Below, piece by piece: positions 27,191 to 35,927 of a stretch of DNA of 64,000 nucleotides. This DNA comes from JACCYI01 sp963828075 (GTDB taxonomy: Bacteria > Actinomycetota > Thermoleophilia > Solirubrobacterales > Solirubrobacteraceae), in the NCBI GenBank assembly GCA_963828075.1, contig CAWHDH010000021.1:2790001-2854000 (forward strand), given 5' to 3'. The notes under the pieces were generated by a model, which was not told the DNA's origin, did not search any database, and worked only from the letters and a program-made list of their open reading frames with translations. Made by a program: the position numbers and the translations under genes. Each line of letters opens with the position of its first letter. The stretch's first letter is position 1.

Positions 27191-27334
27191 ATGCTGTGGC
27201 TCATCATCGGGATCGTCCTGTTGGTCATCGCAATCGCCGGCGGCACGATCGTGCACCCGATCCTGTTCGCGCTCGCGATCCTGGCCCTGCTGGCCTTCTT
27301 CGCGGGCGGGCCCGGCCGGCGGACGTCGCTGTGA
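27191..27334 (+). CDS. 47-residue hydrophobic membrane protein
   Basis: ATG 27191 with GAAAGGA 8-10 bases upstream. The product has two transmembrane segments (LWLIIGIVLLVIAIAGGTIV and LFALAILALLAFFAGG) and a short charged tail. It belongs by appearance to the group of ~50-residue hydrophobic proteins of the lmo0937 type, usually stress-induced; function unknown. Its TGA stop overlaps the GTG start of the STAS gene, so the two are translated together. Confidence 0.7.
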   Translation: MLWLIIGIVLLVIAIAGGTIVHPILFALAILALLAFFAGGPGRRTSL

Positions 27335-27699
27335 GCGTCCGCCCGCCCCAGCCGTTCGCGGTGGTCGACGCCGGGTTGCGCGGAGCGCCCGGCGTCGCCG
27401 TCCGCGGCGAGATCGACATCTCCGAGGTGCCGTCGCTGGAGCTCGCGCTCGACGACGCCATCCGCGACAGCACCGGGGCGTTCGTCCTGGACCTCTGCGA
27501 CGTCGAGTTCCTCGACTCCAGCGGCCTGCGCGTGATCCTGCACGCGCGGGCGCTGCTCGGCCGCGACGACCGTCAGCTGGCGATCGTCTGCCCGCCGGGA
27601 CCGGTGCGGCGCCTGTTCGACCTGGCCGGGATCGAGGACCTGCTGTTCATCTACGCCACGCGCGAGCAGGCGGCGGCGGCGCTCGTCCCGACCGACTGA
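27331..27699 (+). CDS. STAS-domain anti-anti-sigma factor
   Basis: GTG 27331 overlaps the previous stop (GTGA). The 122-residue protein is a single STAS domain: GVAVRGEIDISEVPSLELAL (residues 21-40), FVLDLCDVEFLDSSGLRVIL (51-70) and VRRLFDLAGIEDLLFIY (95-111). Ser63 in LDSSGL corresponds to the residue phosphorylated by anti-sigma kinases in SpoIIAA/RsbV, so this is likely an anti-anti-sigma factor. No kinase partner is encoded nearby. Its end overlaps the convergent MFS fragment by 49 bp. Confidence 0.88.
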   Translation: MSVRPPQPFAVVDAGLRGAPGVAVRGEIDISEVPSLELALDDAIRDSTGAFVLDLCDVEFLDSSGLRVILHARALLGRDDRQLAIVCPPGPVRRLFDLAGIEDLLFIYATREQAAAALVPTD

Positions 27700-28346
27700 A
27701 ACGCGCGACCGTCGAGAGCGCGCGCACGCAGGACGGTCGTGACCATGGCGAGCGCGCCGGCGCCGCCGCCGAGGGCGAACCCCGCCGCCGGCCCGAGGTG
27801 CTCGGCGAGGGACCCGGCGGTGGCGGCGCCGGCCGCCGCGCCGACGGCGACGGCGGTGTTCAGCCAGGCGAAGGCCTCGGTCACGGTCCCGGCCGGGGTG
27901 GAGCGCTCGACCATCGCGAACACGCTGGCGTAGGCGGGAGCGATCGCGGCGCCGGCGATCAACAGGACGGCGCCGAGCGCGACGACGTTGCCGGCCGCGC
28001 CGATCAGCGCGAGGTGGCCGAAGCCGGGCGCGCCGAGGACGAGCGACAGGCCGGCCGCGCTGTGCGCCCCGCCGCCGAGGCGGACGGCGAGCAGGCCGCC
28101 GGCGAGCGAGCCGACGCCCCACGCCGCGAGCAGCGGGCCCGCCGCGGCGGTGCTCCCGAGCGACTCGGCCGCTGCCACGACTGCGACCTCAACCGATCCG
28201 AACAGCACGCCGACGGCCACCAGGATCGTCACCAGCGTCCGCATCGCGGGCGTCTGCAGGGAGCCGCCGCGCGGTCGCGGGCCGGTGGCCGCGGGCCGCC
28301 ACCGGCGCGAGGCGGGCTGCAGGGCGAACAGCAGGCGGATGGGCAT
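27651..28346 (-). CDS. MFS transporter, C-terminal half only
   Basis: A 231-residue frame. MPIRLLFALQPASRRWRP corresponds to the cytoplasmic loop between helices 6 and 7 of a 12-helix MFS protein; six further helices follow (for example LVTILVAVGVLFGSVEVAVV, LLAAWGVGSLAGGLLAVRLG, NVVALGAVLLIAGAAIAPAY, AFAWLNTAVAVGAAAGAATA). The first six helices are absent, and the gene begins 53 bp from the divergent MocR regulator. A half transporter could work only as a dimer; a 5' truncation is more likely. Similar MFS genes are often next to MocR regulators as their targets. Confidence 0.75.
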   Translation of the reverse strand: MPIRLLFALQPASRRWRPAATGPRPRGGSLQTPAMRTLVTILVAVGVLFGSVEVAVVAAAESLGSTAAAGPLLAAWGVGSLAGGLLAVRLGGGAHSAAGLSLVLGAPGFGHLALIGAAGNVVALGAVLLIAGAAIAPAYASVFAMVERSTPAGTVTEAFAWLNTAVAVGAAAGAATAGSLAEHLGPAAGFALGGGAGALAMVTTVLRARALDGRAFQSVGTSAAAACSRVA

Positions 28347-28399
28347 GTCTTCGATTGGTACGGTCCACTGGTGCAGATGGAAGATCCAGTTTCGGAGCC
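28347..28399. promoter_or_regulatory. Divergent promoter region between MFS fragment and MocR regulator
   Basis: The 53-bp gap is the only sequence between the two divergent starts. Its locally lower GC content (TCTTCGATTGGTACGGTCC, then AGATGGAAGATCCAGTTTC) and the habit of MocR proteins of controlling a divergent neighbour suggest an operator here. No repeat is clear enough to name the binding site. Confidence 0.35.
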
Positions 28400-29839
28400 A
28401 TGGACGAGACCAGTCAGCCGATAGAGGTCCTCCTCTCGGTCTCGCGCGACGCCCCCGGGACGCTGGGCTCGCAGATCGAGGACCGGCTCCGCCGTGCGAT
28501 CCGCGACGGGGCGCTGCGGACCGGGGCGCGGGTGCCCTCGACCCGCGATCTGGCCCGCCAGGTCGGCGTCTCGCGGCGCGTCGTGGTCGACGCCTACGCC
28601 CAGCTCGCGGCCGAGGGCTACCTCGTGCTGCGCCAGGGCGCGCGCCCGCGGGTCTCGGACATCGCGGTGGTCTCGGATCCCGCAGAGATCGGCGCCGCGA
28701 CGCCGGCCCGACCGCCGCGCTTCAGCTTCCGCCCCAGCGTCCCCGACGTCTCGACGTTCCCGCGCGCCGCCTGGCTGCGCTCGCTGCGCGAGGCGGTCAC
28801 CACGATCACCGACGCCGACCTCGGCTACGGCGATCCCTGCGGCGTCGACGCCCTCCGCACCGCGCTCGCCGAGTACCTCGGGCGGGTCCGCGGCGTCGTC
28901 GCGGAGCCCGCGCGCGTGGTCGTCACCTGCGGCTACTCGCAAGGGCAGGACATCGCCTGCCGCGCCCTCGTGGCGAGCGGCGTCGAGCGGATCGCGTTCG
29001 AGGACCCGTGCGACCCCGAGCAGCGGCAGACCGCGGTCCGCGCCGGTCTCGAGCTGGTGGGCGTCCCGGTCGACGAGCAGGGGATCCGGGTCGAGACCCT
29101 CGAGCGCTCTGACGTCGGCGCGGTGATCCTGACTCCCGCGCACCAGCACCCCACCGGCGCGGTGCTGTCGGGCGAGCGGCGGGCGGCGCTGATCGCCTGG
29201 CTGCGCCGGCGCGACGCCATCGTCATCGAGGACGACTACGACGCCCACTACCGCTACGACCGCGCGGCGGTCGGCGCGCTGCAGGGCCTCGAGCCCGACC
29301 GGATCGTCTACGCCGGCTCGGTCAGCAAGACGCTGGCGCCGGCGCTCCGGCTCGGCTGGCTCGTGGTCCCGCCGCGGCTGCTCGACGCGGTCCGCGCCGA
29401 GAAGGCGCTCGCCGACCAGGGGACGGCCCGCATCGAGCAGCTCGCGTTCGCCGACTTCCTCGCCCGCGGCGAGCTCGATCGCCACCTGCGGCGGATGCGG
29501 GTCCGCTACCGCGCGCGCCGCGACGCGCTCGTCGCCGCGCTCGCCGAGACGCTGCCGGAGGCGACGGTCCGCGGGATCGCCGCCGGCCTGCACGCGACGG
29601 TCGAGCTCCCCGCCGGCGACGACGAGCAGGCGATCCTGGCCGAGGCACGCCGCCGCCGGATCGAGCTCGCAACCATGGGCCCGCACCGGATGACCCCGGG
29701 CGGCGGGCCGCCCACGCTGCTGCTCGGCTACGCGCAGACGCCGGAGGCGGCGATCCGGGCCGGGGTCCGCGAGGTCGGCGAGGCGGTGCGGGCGGCGAGG
29801 GCGGCAAATTCAGGGAGTAGGTTCGGGGGGACCCCCTGA
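28400..29839 (+). CDS. MocR/PdxR-family regulator (GntR HTH fused to aminotransferase domain)
   Basis: ATG 28400 (MDETSQPIEVLLSVSRDAPG) gives 479 residues. Residues about 20-88 form a GntR winged helix (GTLGSQIEDRLRRAIRDGAL, VPSTRDLARQVGVSRRVVVD, LAAEGYLVLRQGARPRVSD). Residues about 105-475 are a type-I aminotransferase fold: LGYGDPCGVDALRTALAEYL, VTCGYSQGQDIACRAL, EDDYDAHYRYD with the PLP-ring Asp/Tyr, and YAGSVSKTLAPALRLGWLVV with the PLP-binding Lys310. These proteins are PLP- or amine-responsive regulators. The expected target is the divergent MFS gene, which is truncated here. Confidence 0.9.
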   Translation: MDETSQPIEVLLSVSRDAPGTLGSQIEDRLRRAIRDGALRTGARVPSTRDLARQVGVSRRVVVDAYAQLAAEGYLVLRQGARPRVSDIAVVSDPAEIGAATPARPPRFSFRPSVPDVSTFPRAAWLRSLREAVTTITDADLGYGDPCGVDALRTALAEYLGRVRGVVAEPARVVVTCGYSQGQDIACRALVASGVERIAFEDPCDPEQRQTAVRAGLELVGVPVDEQGIRVETLERSDVGAVILTPAHQHPTGAVLSGERRAALIAWLRRRDAIVIEDDYDAHYRYDRAAVGALQGLEPDRIVYAGSVSKTLAPALRLGWLVVPPRLLDAVRAEKALADQGTARIEQLAFADFLARGELDRHLRRMRVRYRARRDALVAALAETLPEATVRGIAAGLHATVELPAGDDEQAILAEARRRRIELATMGPHRMTPGGGPPTLLLGYAQTPEAAIRAGVREVGEAVRAARAANSGSRFGGTP

Positions 29840-29873
29840 TGACCCGGGGCCTGCGCGGCGAGAGAGTGCACCC

Positions 29874-30047
29874 ATGCTCACCACCAGCCGCACCACCACC
29901 CGCCGCCCCGCCGTCCACCCGCCGGTGGCACCCCGCCCGATCATCGCCCCGAGGCCGCTGTGCTCGGCGCACCGCTTCACGCACCCGGTCGTCTGCGAGC
30001 TGCCCCGGCGCGCTGCAGAACCGCTGTCCTTCGCCTCGACCTGGTGA
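29874..30047 (+). CDS. Hypothetical 57-residue protein
   Basis: ATG 29874 after AGAGAG opens a 57-residue frame, MLTTSRTTTRRPAVHPPVAP through FASTW, ending at TGA 30047. It fills most of the gap before the secreted propeller gene. It is Pro/Arg/Thr-rich with no domain or helix pattern, and its codon third positions are only moderately GC-rich, so it may be non-coding. Included because it is the only candidate in this 268-bp gap. Confidence 0.3.
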   Translation: MLTTSRTTTRRPAVHPPVAPRPIIAPRPLCSAHRFTHPVVCELPRRAAEPLSFASTW

Positions 30048-30107
30048 CGCCGGTTCACCGCTGGTAGGTTCGCGCCACGCAGGCGGGATCGAGACGGGAG
30101 AGGTGAC

Positions 30108-32036
30108 GTGGCGAGTCGACACAGCCGTGCGGGGCACGTTCTCGGCCTCATCGTCGCGTGGTCGCTCCTCGCCGGCGCCTGGGCCACTCCCGCGCACGCC
30201 GTCAGCATCGTCGAGTTCACCGGGATCGACGCGCGGCCGACCGGGATCACGCTCGGGCCCGACGGCAACATGTACGTGGTCCTCGACCACGTCAGCGACA
30301 GCGACGGGGCCGAAGGCATCGTCCGCATGGATCCCGCCACCGGCGGGATCCTCGGCGAGCCGCTGCTGCCGGCGGGATCGCGGCCGCAGGGCGTCGCCGC
30401 GGGCTCCGACGGCAACCTGTGGGTGACCCTCTTCGGTTCGTCGGCGCTGCAGAAGGTGCCGCCCACCGGCGGCTCCGGCGGGGCGACCGTCCCACTCCCA
30501 GCCGGGAGCCAACCGCTCGAGATCATCAGCGGCCCGGACGGGAGGCTGTGGATCACCGACCTCGACCTCCATCTGGTCCGCGCCTTCAACCCGACCACGA
30601 GCGGGGTGCAGGACTTCGCCCTGAGCGACACCGCACGGTCCATCACCACCGGGCCGGGCGGCACCGTCTGGGCGCTGCTTGACGGCGAGCACATCGCGCG
30701 GATCACGCCATCGACCGGGGCCGTCACCGAGTTCCCGGTGAGCGACGTCACGACCGGCATCGCCGGCGGGGCAGACGGCAACATCTGGTTCGGGCTCGAC
30801 GAGAACCCGAACGGGCGGATCGGCCGCCTCTCGTCCACGGGCACCGGCCTGGCCGTGTTCACGACCCCGACCGAGGACTCGACCTACGCGATGACCCTGG
30901 GCCCCGACGGCCACGTCTGGTACACGAAGTTCAACGAGAACCTGGTCGGCCGGGTGGCCACCGACGGCGCGATCAAGGAGTTCCGGCGCGGCTTCAACCC
31001 CGGCGGGAGCGCGAGCACCATCACGACCGGACCGGTGGTCGGCGGCAGGCGGACGGTGTGGTTCGTGAAGTTCAACGGGCGATCGGTCGTCCGGGTGACG
31101 CTCGATCCCCCGGTGGCGACGACCGGCGGATCCTCCGGCGTGACGCCGTCCGGCGGCTCGATCCTCGGCACGGTGGACCCGAACGAGTACTCCACGAGGT
31201 TCTTCTTCGAGGTCGGCACGACGACGAGCTACGGCGCCACCACGCCCGAGCAGGCCGCGGGGGACGGCGACGAGCCCGTGACCTTCTCGGCATCGGTCGG
31301 CGGCCTCGCGCCCGACACGCTCTACCACTACCGCCTCGTGGTGAGGAACCTGATCGGGACGGTTCGCGGGGCCGACGCGACGTTCACCACCGGCCCCGAT
31401 CCCGACCGCGACGACGACGGCGTGCCGCGCCCGCAGGATTGCGACGACGACGACAAGCGCCGGTTCCCCGGCGCACGCGACATCCCCGACAACGGCATCG
31501 ACGAGGACTGCGCGCTCGGCGACGCGATCGACTTCGACCGCGACAAGGACGGAGCGAACCGGCCGCAGGACTGCGAGGACGCCAACCCGGCGATCCGGCC
31601 CGGAGCGGTCGACATCCCCGGCAACGCCGTCGACGAGAACTGCGACGGCAAGCGGGCGGACTTCACGCTGATCGGCGCGACGATCACCTGGTTCTTCCAG
31701 ACCGAGCGCGGGCGGACCCGGGTCACCGAGCTCACGCTGGGCAGCGTGCCGGCCGGCGCCCGAGTCCTGATCACCTGCAAGCCGCCCAAGAGCCGCCCGC
31801 GGGCCTGCCCGTTCCGGCGATTCAGCCAGACCCACAAGACCGCGAAGCGCAAGGTCGTCCTGGTGAAGCGGTTCAAGCGGCGCCGCCTGCCGTCCAAGAC
31901 GGTGCTCGAGGTGCGCGTGCTGTCGCCGCTGAACATCGGCAAGGTGGTCCGCTACACCATGCGCGGCAACGCCGGCCCGCGCCGGCTGGCGCGCTGCCTG
32001 GTGCCGGGCGCGCGGAAGACCTCGCGCTGCCCCTGA
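30108..32036 (+). CDS. Secreted Vgb-like beta-propeller with metal-binding MopE-type repeats
   Basis: GTG 30108 with GAGAGGTGAC upstream; 642 residues. Signal peptide at residues 1-31 (VLGLIVAWSLLAGAW...AHA). Residues about 35-330 hold repeated ITLGPDGNMYVV, GSDGNLWVTLFG, GPDGRLWITDLD and GADGNIWFGLDE units, the virginiamycin B lyase/NHL propeller pattern. A fibronectin-like stretch follows (about 345-430). Residues 433-512 contain DDDGVPRPQDCDDDDKRRFP and DKDGANRPQDCEDANPAIRP, MopE-like Asp/Cys metal-binding repeats. The tail is basic beta structure. Probably surface or matrix-associated; lyase activity is not implied. Confidence 0.8.
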   Translation: MASRHSRAGHVLGLIVAWSLLAGAWATPAHAVSIVEFTGIDARPTGITLGPDGNMYVVLDHVSDSDGAEGIVRMDPATGGILGEPLLPAGSRPQGVAAGSDGNLWVTLFGSSALQKVPPTGGSGGATVPLPAGSQPLEIISGPDGRLWITDLDLHLVRAFNPTTSGVQDFALSDTARSITTGPGGTVWALLDGEHIARITPSTGAVTEFPVSDVTTGIAGGADGNIWFGLDENPNGRIGRLSSTGTGLAVFTTPTEDSTYAMTLGPDGHVWYTKFNENLVGRVATDGAIKEFRRGFNPGGSASTITTGPVVGGRRTVWFVKFNGRSVVRVTLDPPVATTGGSSGVTPSGGSILGTVDPNEYSTRFFFEVGTTTSYGATTPEQAAGDGDEPVTFSASVGGLAPDTLYHYRLVVRNLIGTVRGADATFTTGPDPDRDDDGVPRPQDCDDDDKRRFPGARDIPDNGIDEDCALGDAIDFDRDKDGANRPQDCEDANPAIRPGAVDIPGNAVDENCDGKRADFTLIGATITWFFQTERGRTRVTELTLGSVPAGARVLITCKPPKSRPRACPFRRFSQTHKTAKRKVVLVKRFKRRRLPSKTVLEVRVLSPLNIGKVVRYTMRGNAGPRRLARCLVPGARKTSRCP

Positions 32037-33902
32037 TCAGGGCGCGACGCCGACGCTGAGCTGCTCGCCGCGGATCCGGCGGCGCTCGTGCCCGGTGTAC
32101 TGGATCGAGAGCTGCCCGCCGGCCCGCGCCGCCTGCGACGGGAGCAGCGTGCGGATGCTCCAGCGGCCGCGGGCGATCCGCGCGTGGCTGCGCAGCGAGC
32201 GCACGCGGCTGCCGTCGCCGACGTAGTCGAGCCGGACGCGAACCACGCCGGCCGCCCGCGGCGCGATCGTGCCCGCCATCACGAGGCGGCCCTGCGCGTC
32301 GATCGCGCTGCGCGTGAGCCGGAGCCCGGCCTGGCGGGCCGCCGCGCGGACGCGGACGGCGTCTTCGCGGACGCGGTCGTTGCCGCCGTAGCGCAGCTCG
32401 AGGATCCCGGTGCCGCGGCGGCGCTGCGCCAGCGGGAGCGAGCGCCGGACCGACCACGTGACCGGTGCGCCGGACGGGCGCGAGGGGATCGGCAGGCGGA
32501 ACGCCGTGCGCCGGCCGTTGGCGTGGTAGGTCGCGCTCAAGCTGCCGTCCGCGCCCGAGGTCAGCGACACGCGCATGTCGAGGATCCCTCCGCGCGCGCC
32601 GGCGCGGAACACCCGCAGCTTCGCCGGGGCGCGCGGGCGCGCGCCGGCCGGGGGTGAGGTGGGCAGCCCGGGCAGGTACTCGTCGCGGATGACGCCCATC
32701 CGCATCCGCTGCGGGTGGTCGCCGACCGGGATCGTCGCCACCTGCGTCTCGGATGCGTAGTCGAGCACCGCGACCTGGTCGTCGCCGCTCGCCGACACGA
32801 AGCAGTACTTCCCGTCGGCGCTGTTGGTCGCCCAGTACGGCTTGCGCCCGACCGAGAACTGCTTGAACGCGAACGTCGCCCGGTCGACGATCGCCGCGTA
32901 GTCCGACATCGTCCCGGCCGCGCAGAGCTTCGTGCCCTCGGGGTTCATGGCCAGGCCGTGGTGGGCCGAGTCGAGCAGGTACTCCTCGCGCGGCGTGTCG
33001 CGCGCCGCCTCTGACACCGGCAGCGTGGCGATGCGCTTCGGCTTGTCGGTCTCGAGGTCGAACTCGACGAAGCCGTGCAGGAACGAGAGCTGGAGGTAGG
33101 CGGTCTTCTCGTCGGGCGCGATGGCCATCGGGCGGACCGCCGAGCTGTAGTCCTTGTAGCCGTTCTCCTCGAGCACCTTGCCGATGTCGAGCCGCTTGAG
33201 GACCTTGTAGCTGGCCGCGTCGACGATCTGGAAGTAGCGGTCGCCCTTCGTCGAGTCGGCCACGGGCTGGTCGGCCGGCGTGTAGACCATGCCGATCGAC
33301 GCGTGGAAGATCCGGCTGCCGTCCTTGGAGTAGTTGTTCTCGTGCGGCGAGTCGCCCGACTCGAACTCGCCGACCTTCTTGCCCGTGGCCGTGTCGAGCG
33401 CGTGGACCTTGCGCGCCGTCGAGTCCGAGACCAGCAGCCGGGTGCCGTCGGGCGAGATTGCCATGTGGTCGGAGCGCTGGCCGTCCATCTCGAACCGCCA
33501 GACGATCTTCTGCGTCCCGAGGTCGATGCCGACGACGTCGGCGAGACTCGGCCGCGACACGTAGACGAAGCGGCCGTCGTGCGAGGAGAAGATGTCGTCG
33601 ACGAACTGGTCGTGGCCCTCGCCGACCAGCTGGCGGATGGCGATGAAGTAGCCGAAGTCCACCGGGTTCGTCTGCTTCTCGAAGAGCCGCTCCTGCAGGT
33701 CGGGGACGATGTTCATCCGCGCGAGCTTCTGGAACGACTGCGCGTCGACGATGTCGGCGGTCCCGTCCCAGTTGTTGCCGATGAACAGGACCGAGCGCGT
33801 GCCGGGCGGTGGCGGCGGACCGACCGGCTCGGCGGCGGCGGGCGCGGCGCCGATCAGCGTCAGGCCGGCGGCGGCTGTGGCGATCAGGCGGGAGCGGCGC
33901 AT
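32037..33902 (-). CDS. Secreted YVTN-type beta-propeller protein
   Basis: ATG 33902 opens a signal peptide (MRRSRLIATAAAGLTLIGAA, cleavage before EPVGPPPPPG). The 621-residue protein has a seven-bladed YVTN-type propeller at about residues 35-430 (DGRFVYVSRPSLADVVGIDL, HMAISPDGTRLLVSDSTARK, GKYCFVSASGDDQVAVLDY, SETQVATIPVGDHPQRM) like quinohemoprotein amine dehydrogenase beta chains and surface-layer proteins. Residues about 450-621 form two Arg-rich beta domains. No catalytic residues are evident; binding or scaffold role is likely. Divergent from the transglutaminase-like gene, 66 bp apart. Confidence 0.8.
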   Translation of the reverse strand: MRRSRLIATAAAGLTLIGAAPAAAEPVGPPPPPGTRSVLFIGNNWDGTADIVDAQSFQKLARMNIVPDLQERLFEKQTNPVDFGYFIAIRQLVGEGHDQFVDDIFSSHDGRFVYVSRPSLADVVGIDLGTQKIVWRFEMDGQRSDHMAISPDGTRLLVSDSTARKVHALDTATGKKVGEFESGDSPHENNYSKDGSRIFHASIGMVYTPADQPVADSTKGDRYFQIVDAASYKVLKRLDIGKVLEENGYKDYSSAVRPMAIAPDEKTAYLQLSFLHGFVEFDLETDKPKRIATLPVSEAARDTPREEYLLDSAHHGLAMNPEGTKLCAAGTMSDYAAIVDRATFAFKQFSVGRKPYWATNSADGKYCFVSASGDDQVAVLDYASETQVATIPVGDHPQRMRMGVIRDEYLPGLPTSPPAGARPRAPAKLRVFRAGARGGILDMRVSLTSGADGSLSATYHANGRRTAFRLPIPSRPSGAPVTWSVRRSLPLAQRRRGTGILELRYGGNDRVREDAVRVRAAARQAGLRLTRSAIDAQGRLVMAGTIAPRAAGVVRVRLDYVGDGSRVRSLRSHARIARGRWSIRTLLPSQAARAGGQLSIQYTGHERRRIRGEQLSVGVAP

Positions 33903-33968
33903 TGGACCGGAGTCTAGGTCCGGACCTCCGTTGACCGTGCCACATCCCCCTGCGAGAGTCGCACGCAC

Positions 33969-35285
33969 GTGAGCCCGTTCGACCGGATGCCACGCGAGGC
34001 CCGGCCCGACCGCGAGGTCCCGCCGGGACGGACGGCGGTGCCGGGCGCCGCCCACCGCCTTCCGCTCGGGGCGGGCAACGCCGCCGTCGCCCGCCTCCTG
34101 GCGCGCCAGCCCGCCCCCGCCCAGGCGACGAAGACCTGGGAGGAGCAGCTCGAGGACCTGCTGCCCAAGCGCGGGATGCTCGGCTCGATGTATCTGACCC
34201 AGAAGCTCATCGATCTGTTCGGCCCGGAGCTCGAGGGCATCACCCGCGCGATCTACGCCGACCCGAAGGCGCTGGAGCTGGTGCGGTCGCGCGGGTTCGG
34301 CGCGCTGCTCGCGCTCGGGGAGACGAGCCCGGGCCACCAGCAGGTCGACGCCGCCCGGGCCGAGCAGTGGCTCAAGGACGACCCGCACCGCTACGACGCC
34401 AAGAACTGGGCCGCGTTCAAGAAAGAGCGCTCGGCGGTGAACCCGGCGACGCCGGGCGTGAAGGCGCCGACGTTCGCCGAGGCGCTCGAGGAGGGCGCGA
34501 CGGTGCTCAGCCACGACGCCGGCCTGAAGTTCGGCCTCAGCGTCGGGACCCAGCGGGGCCCCGACGCCAACGACGGCTACGACGCCCGCGACTGGGACGA
34601 GCCCTCGCAGGGCAAGCGCGTGATCGTCTCGAAGGTCGAGCCGTGGCTGGCCTTCAACGGCCTCGTCAAGAACATCGGCAAGCCCGTCGCGAAGAAGGGC
34701 GGCGGTACGACGTTCTGGAGCACCGACTGCTTCGAGCACGTCGTCCTGCTGCGCACCTACGCCTACTGGCGGACGCTCTCGCGGGTCGGGTTCAACACCC
34801 GCTTCGCCTCGCTGGCGCTCGGCTTCGACTCCCCGATCAACAAGACCTGGGAGGACCCGGCGCTGGCCACGAAACCGGGGATGAAGCCGTTCAAGCAGTC
34901 CGGCGAGCCCCAGCTGGTGCAGAAGCCGGGCGGCGGGATGGACTTCGAGATCCCCAAGACGATCCTCAAGGACAGCTGGCGCACGCTGCTGGAGAACGCC
35001 CCGGTCGGCTCGCAGGTGATCTGGACCAACGAGGAGGCCAAGAACCGGTGCGCGAAGGACCCGGGGCTCGGCTTCTGCAACTACGCGAACGAGAACACCA
35101 CCAAGCTCGGCCGCGACCGCTACGCCGCCCACCCGTTCGGCATCACCGACGAGAAGACGATCAAGCACGAGATGGCCAAGGCGGTCGTCGGGGACAAGAT
35201 CCCACCGGGCTACATCGAGAAGAACATCTACATCTCGGCGATCCGCGTCCCCAAGCCCGAGCCCGGCGCCACGACGGCGCCCTGA
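33969..35285 (+). CDS. Tgl-like transglutaminase domain protein with eCIS-cargo-type N-terminus
   Basis: GTG 33969, 438 residues, no signal peptide. Residues 33-49 (LGAGNAAVARLLARQPA) match the LQ/LG-x-AGNxAV-x-RLL motif that recurs at the N-terminus of actinobacterial DUF4157 and other proteins linked to extracellular contractile injection systems. The C-terminal part aligns with Bacillus protein-glutamine gamma-glutamyltransferase Tgl: Cys254 in STDCFEHVVLLRTYAYWRTL then FNTRFA, Glu375 in YANENTTKLG (Tgl has GEN-V-x-LG) and His388 in DRYAAHPFGIT. So it may crosslink or deamidate glutamines. The middle (about 60-230) is unrecognised. No injection genes lie in this window. Confidence 0.7.
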   Translation: MSPFDRMPREARPDREVPPGRTAVPGAAHRLPLGAGNAAVARLLARQPAPAQATKTWEEQLEDLLPKRGMLGSMYLTQKLIDLFGPELEGITRAIYADPKALELVRSRGFGALLALGETSPGHQQVDAARAEQWLKDDPHRYDAKNWAAFKKERSAVNPATPGVKAPTFAEALEEGATVLSHDAGLKFGLSVGTQRGPDANDGYDARDWDEPSQGKRVIVSKVEPWLAFNGLVKNIGKPVAKKGGGTTFWSTDCFEHVVLLRTYAYWRTLSRVGFNTRFASLALGFDSPINKTWEDPALATKPGMKPFKQSGEPQLVQKPGGGMDFEIPKTILKDSWRTLLENAPVGSQVIWTNEEAKNRCAKDPGLGFCNYANENTTKLGRDRYAAHPFGITDEKTIKHEMAKAVVGDKIPPGYIEKNIYISAIRVPKPEPGATTAP

Positions 35286-35294
35286 GCGGGTCGA

Positions 35295-35927
35295 TCAACC
35301 GCCGGGGCGCGGCGCCTCCCCGATCCCGAAGGCGTTGAACCGGGCGCGGCCCCCGGGGCCCACGGCGAGGGCGCCGACCCGGTCGGTGCTCTCGACCGGC
35401 GCGTCCGTGTTCTTCGCGTAGGAGAGCGGCGAGGCGTTGATCTGGAAACCGAGCGCCCCAGGGACGCAGACGAGGCGCACCAGCGTCGGCTCGCCGGGGT
35501 CGCTGCGCCCGCTCGCGTCGAGTCGCCGCTCGAACACCGGATCGGGAGCGCCGCGGCCCAGCCGGTAGAGCGCGTAGCCACCATCCGCGCCGACCGCGAG
35601 GCCATAGGGGCCGCAGAACACCCCGGCTCGGCCGCGATCCGGCAGGACCACCTCGGCCTCGACACGCACCGGGACCGGGCCCGGGTCGGGCGCGGGCACG
35701 AGCGTCGCAGGGCCGCGGCGGAGTGCGAGCACCCCACCGCGCAGCGCCGGCCACGCATCCGGGTCCTTCGTGAGGTCGTAGGTCACGGTCGGTGGCGCGA
35801 TCGGGCGCTCGGCCGTCCGGGTCGGCGAGGGCGTCGCGGACGCCCGCGGCCGCGCGTCGCCGTCCGCTCCGCAGCCCGCGAGCGCTCCGGCCGTGGCGGC
35901 GACGGCGATCAGTCGAACGAGATGCAC
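35295..35927 (-). CDS. Lipoprotein of unknown function
   Basis: GTG 35927 (VHLVRLIAVAATAGALAGCG) begins a lipoprotein signal with lipobox LAGC, Cys at residue 19. The 210-residue mature part has a Pro/Thr/Arg linker and then a beta-rich domain (TYDLTKDPDAWPALRGG, RVEAEVVLPDRGRAGVFCGP, GLAVGADGGYALYRLG, LVRLVCVPGALGFQINA), similar in pattern to concanavalin-like/DUF1080 domains seen in secreted actinobacterial proteins. It overlaps the Flp-like gene by 19 bp and is probably its operon partner. Confidence 0.65.
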   Translation of the reverse strand: MHLVRLIAVAATAGALAGCGADGDARPRASATPSPTRTAERPIAPPTVTYDLTKDPDAWPALRGGVLALRRGPATLVPAPDPGPVPVRVEAEVVLPDRGRAGVFCGPYGLAVGADGGYALYRLGRGAPDPVFERRLDASGRSDPGEPTLVRLVCVPGALGFQINASPLSYAKNTDAPVESTDRVGALAVGPGGRARFNAFGIGEAPRPGG

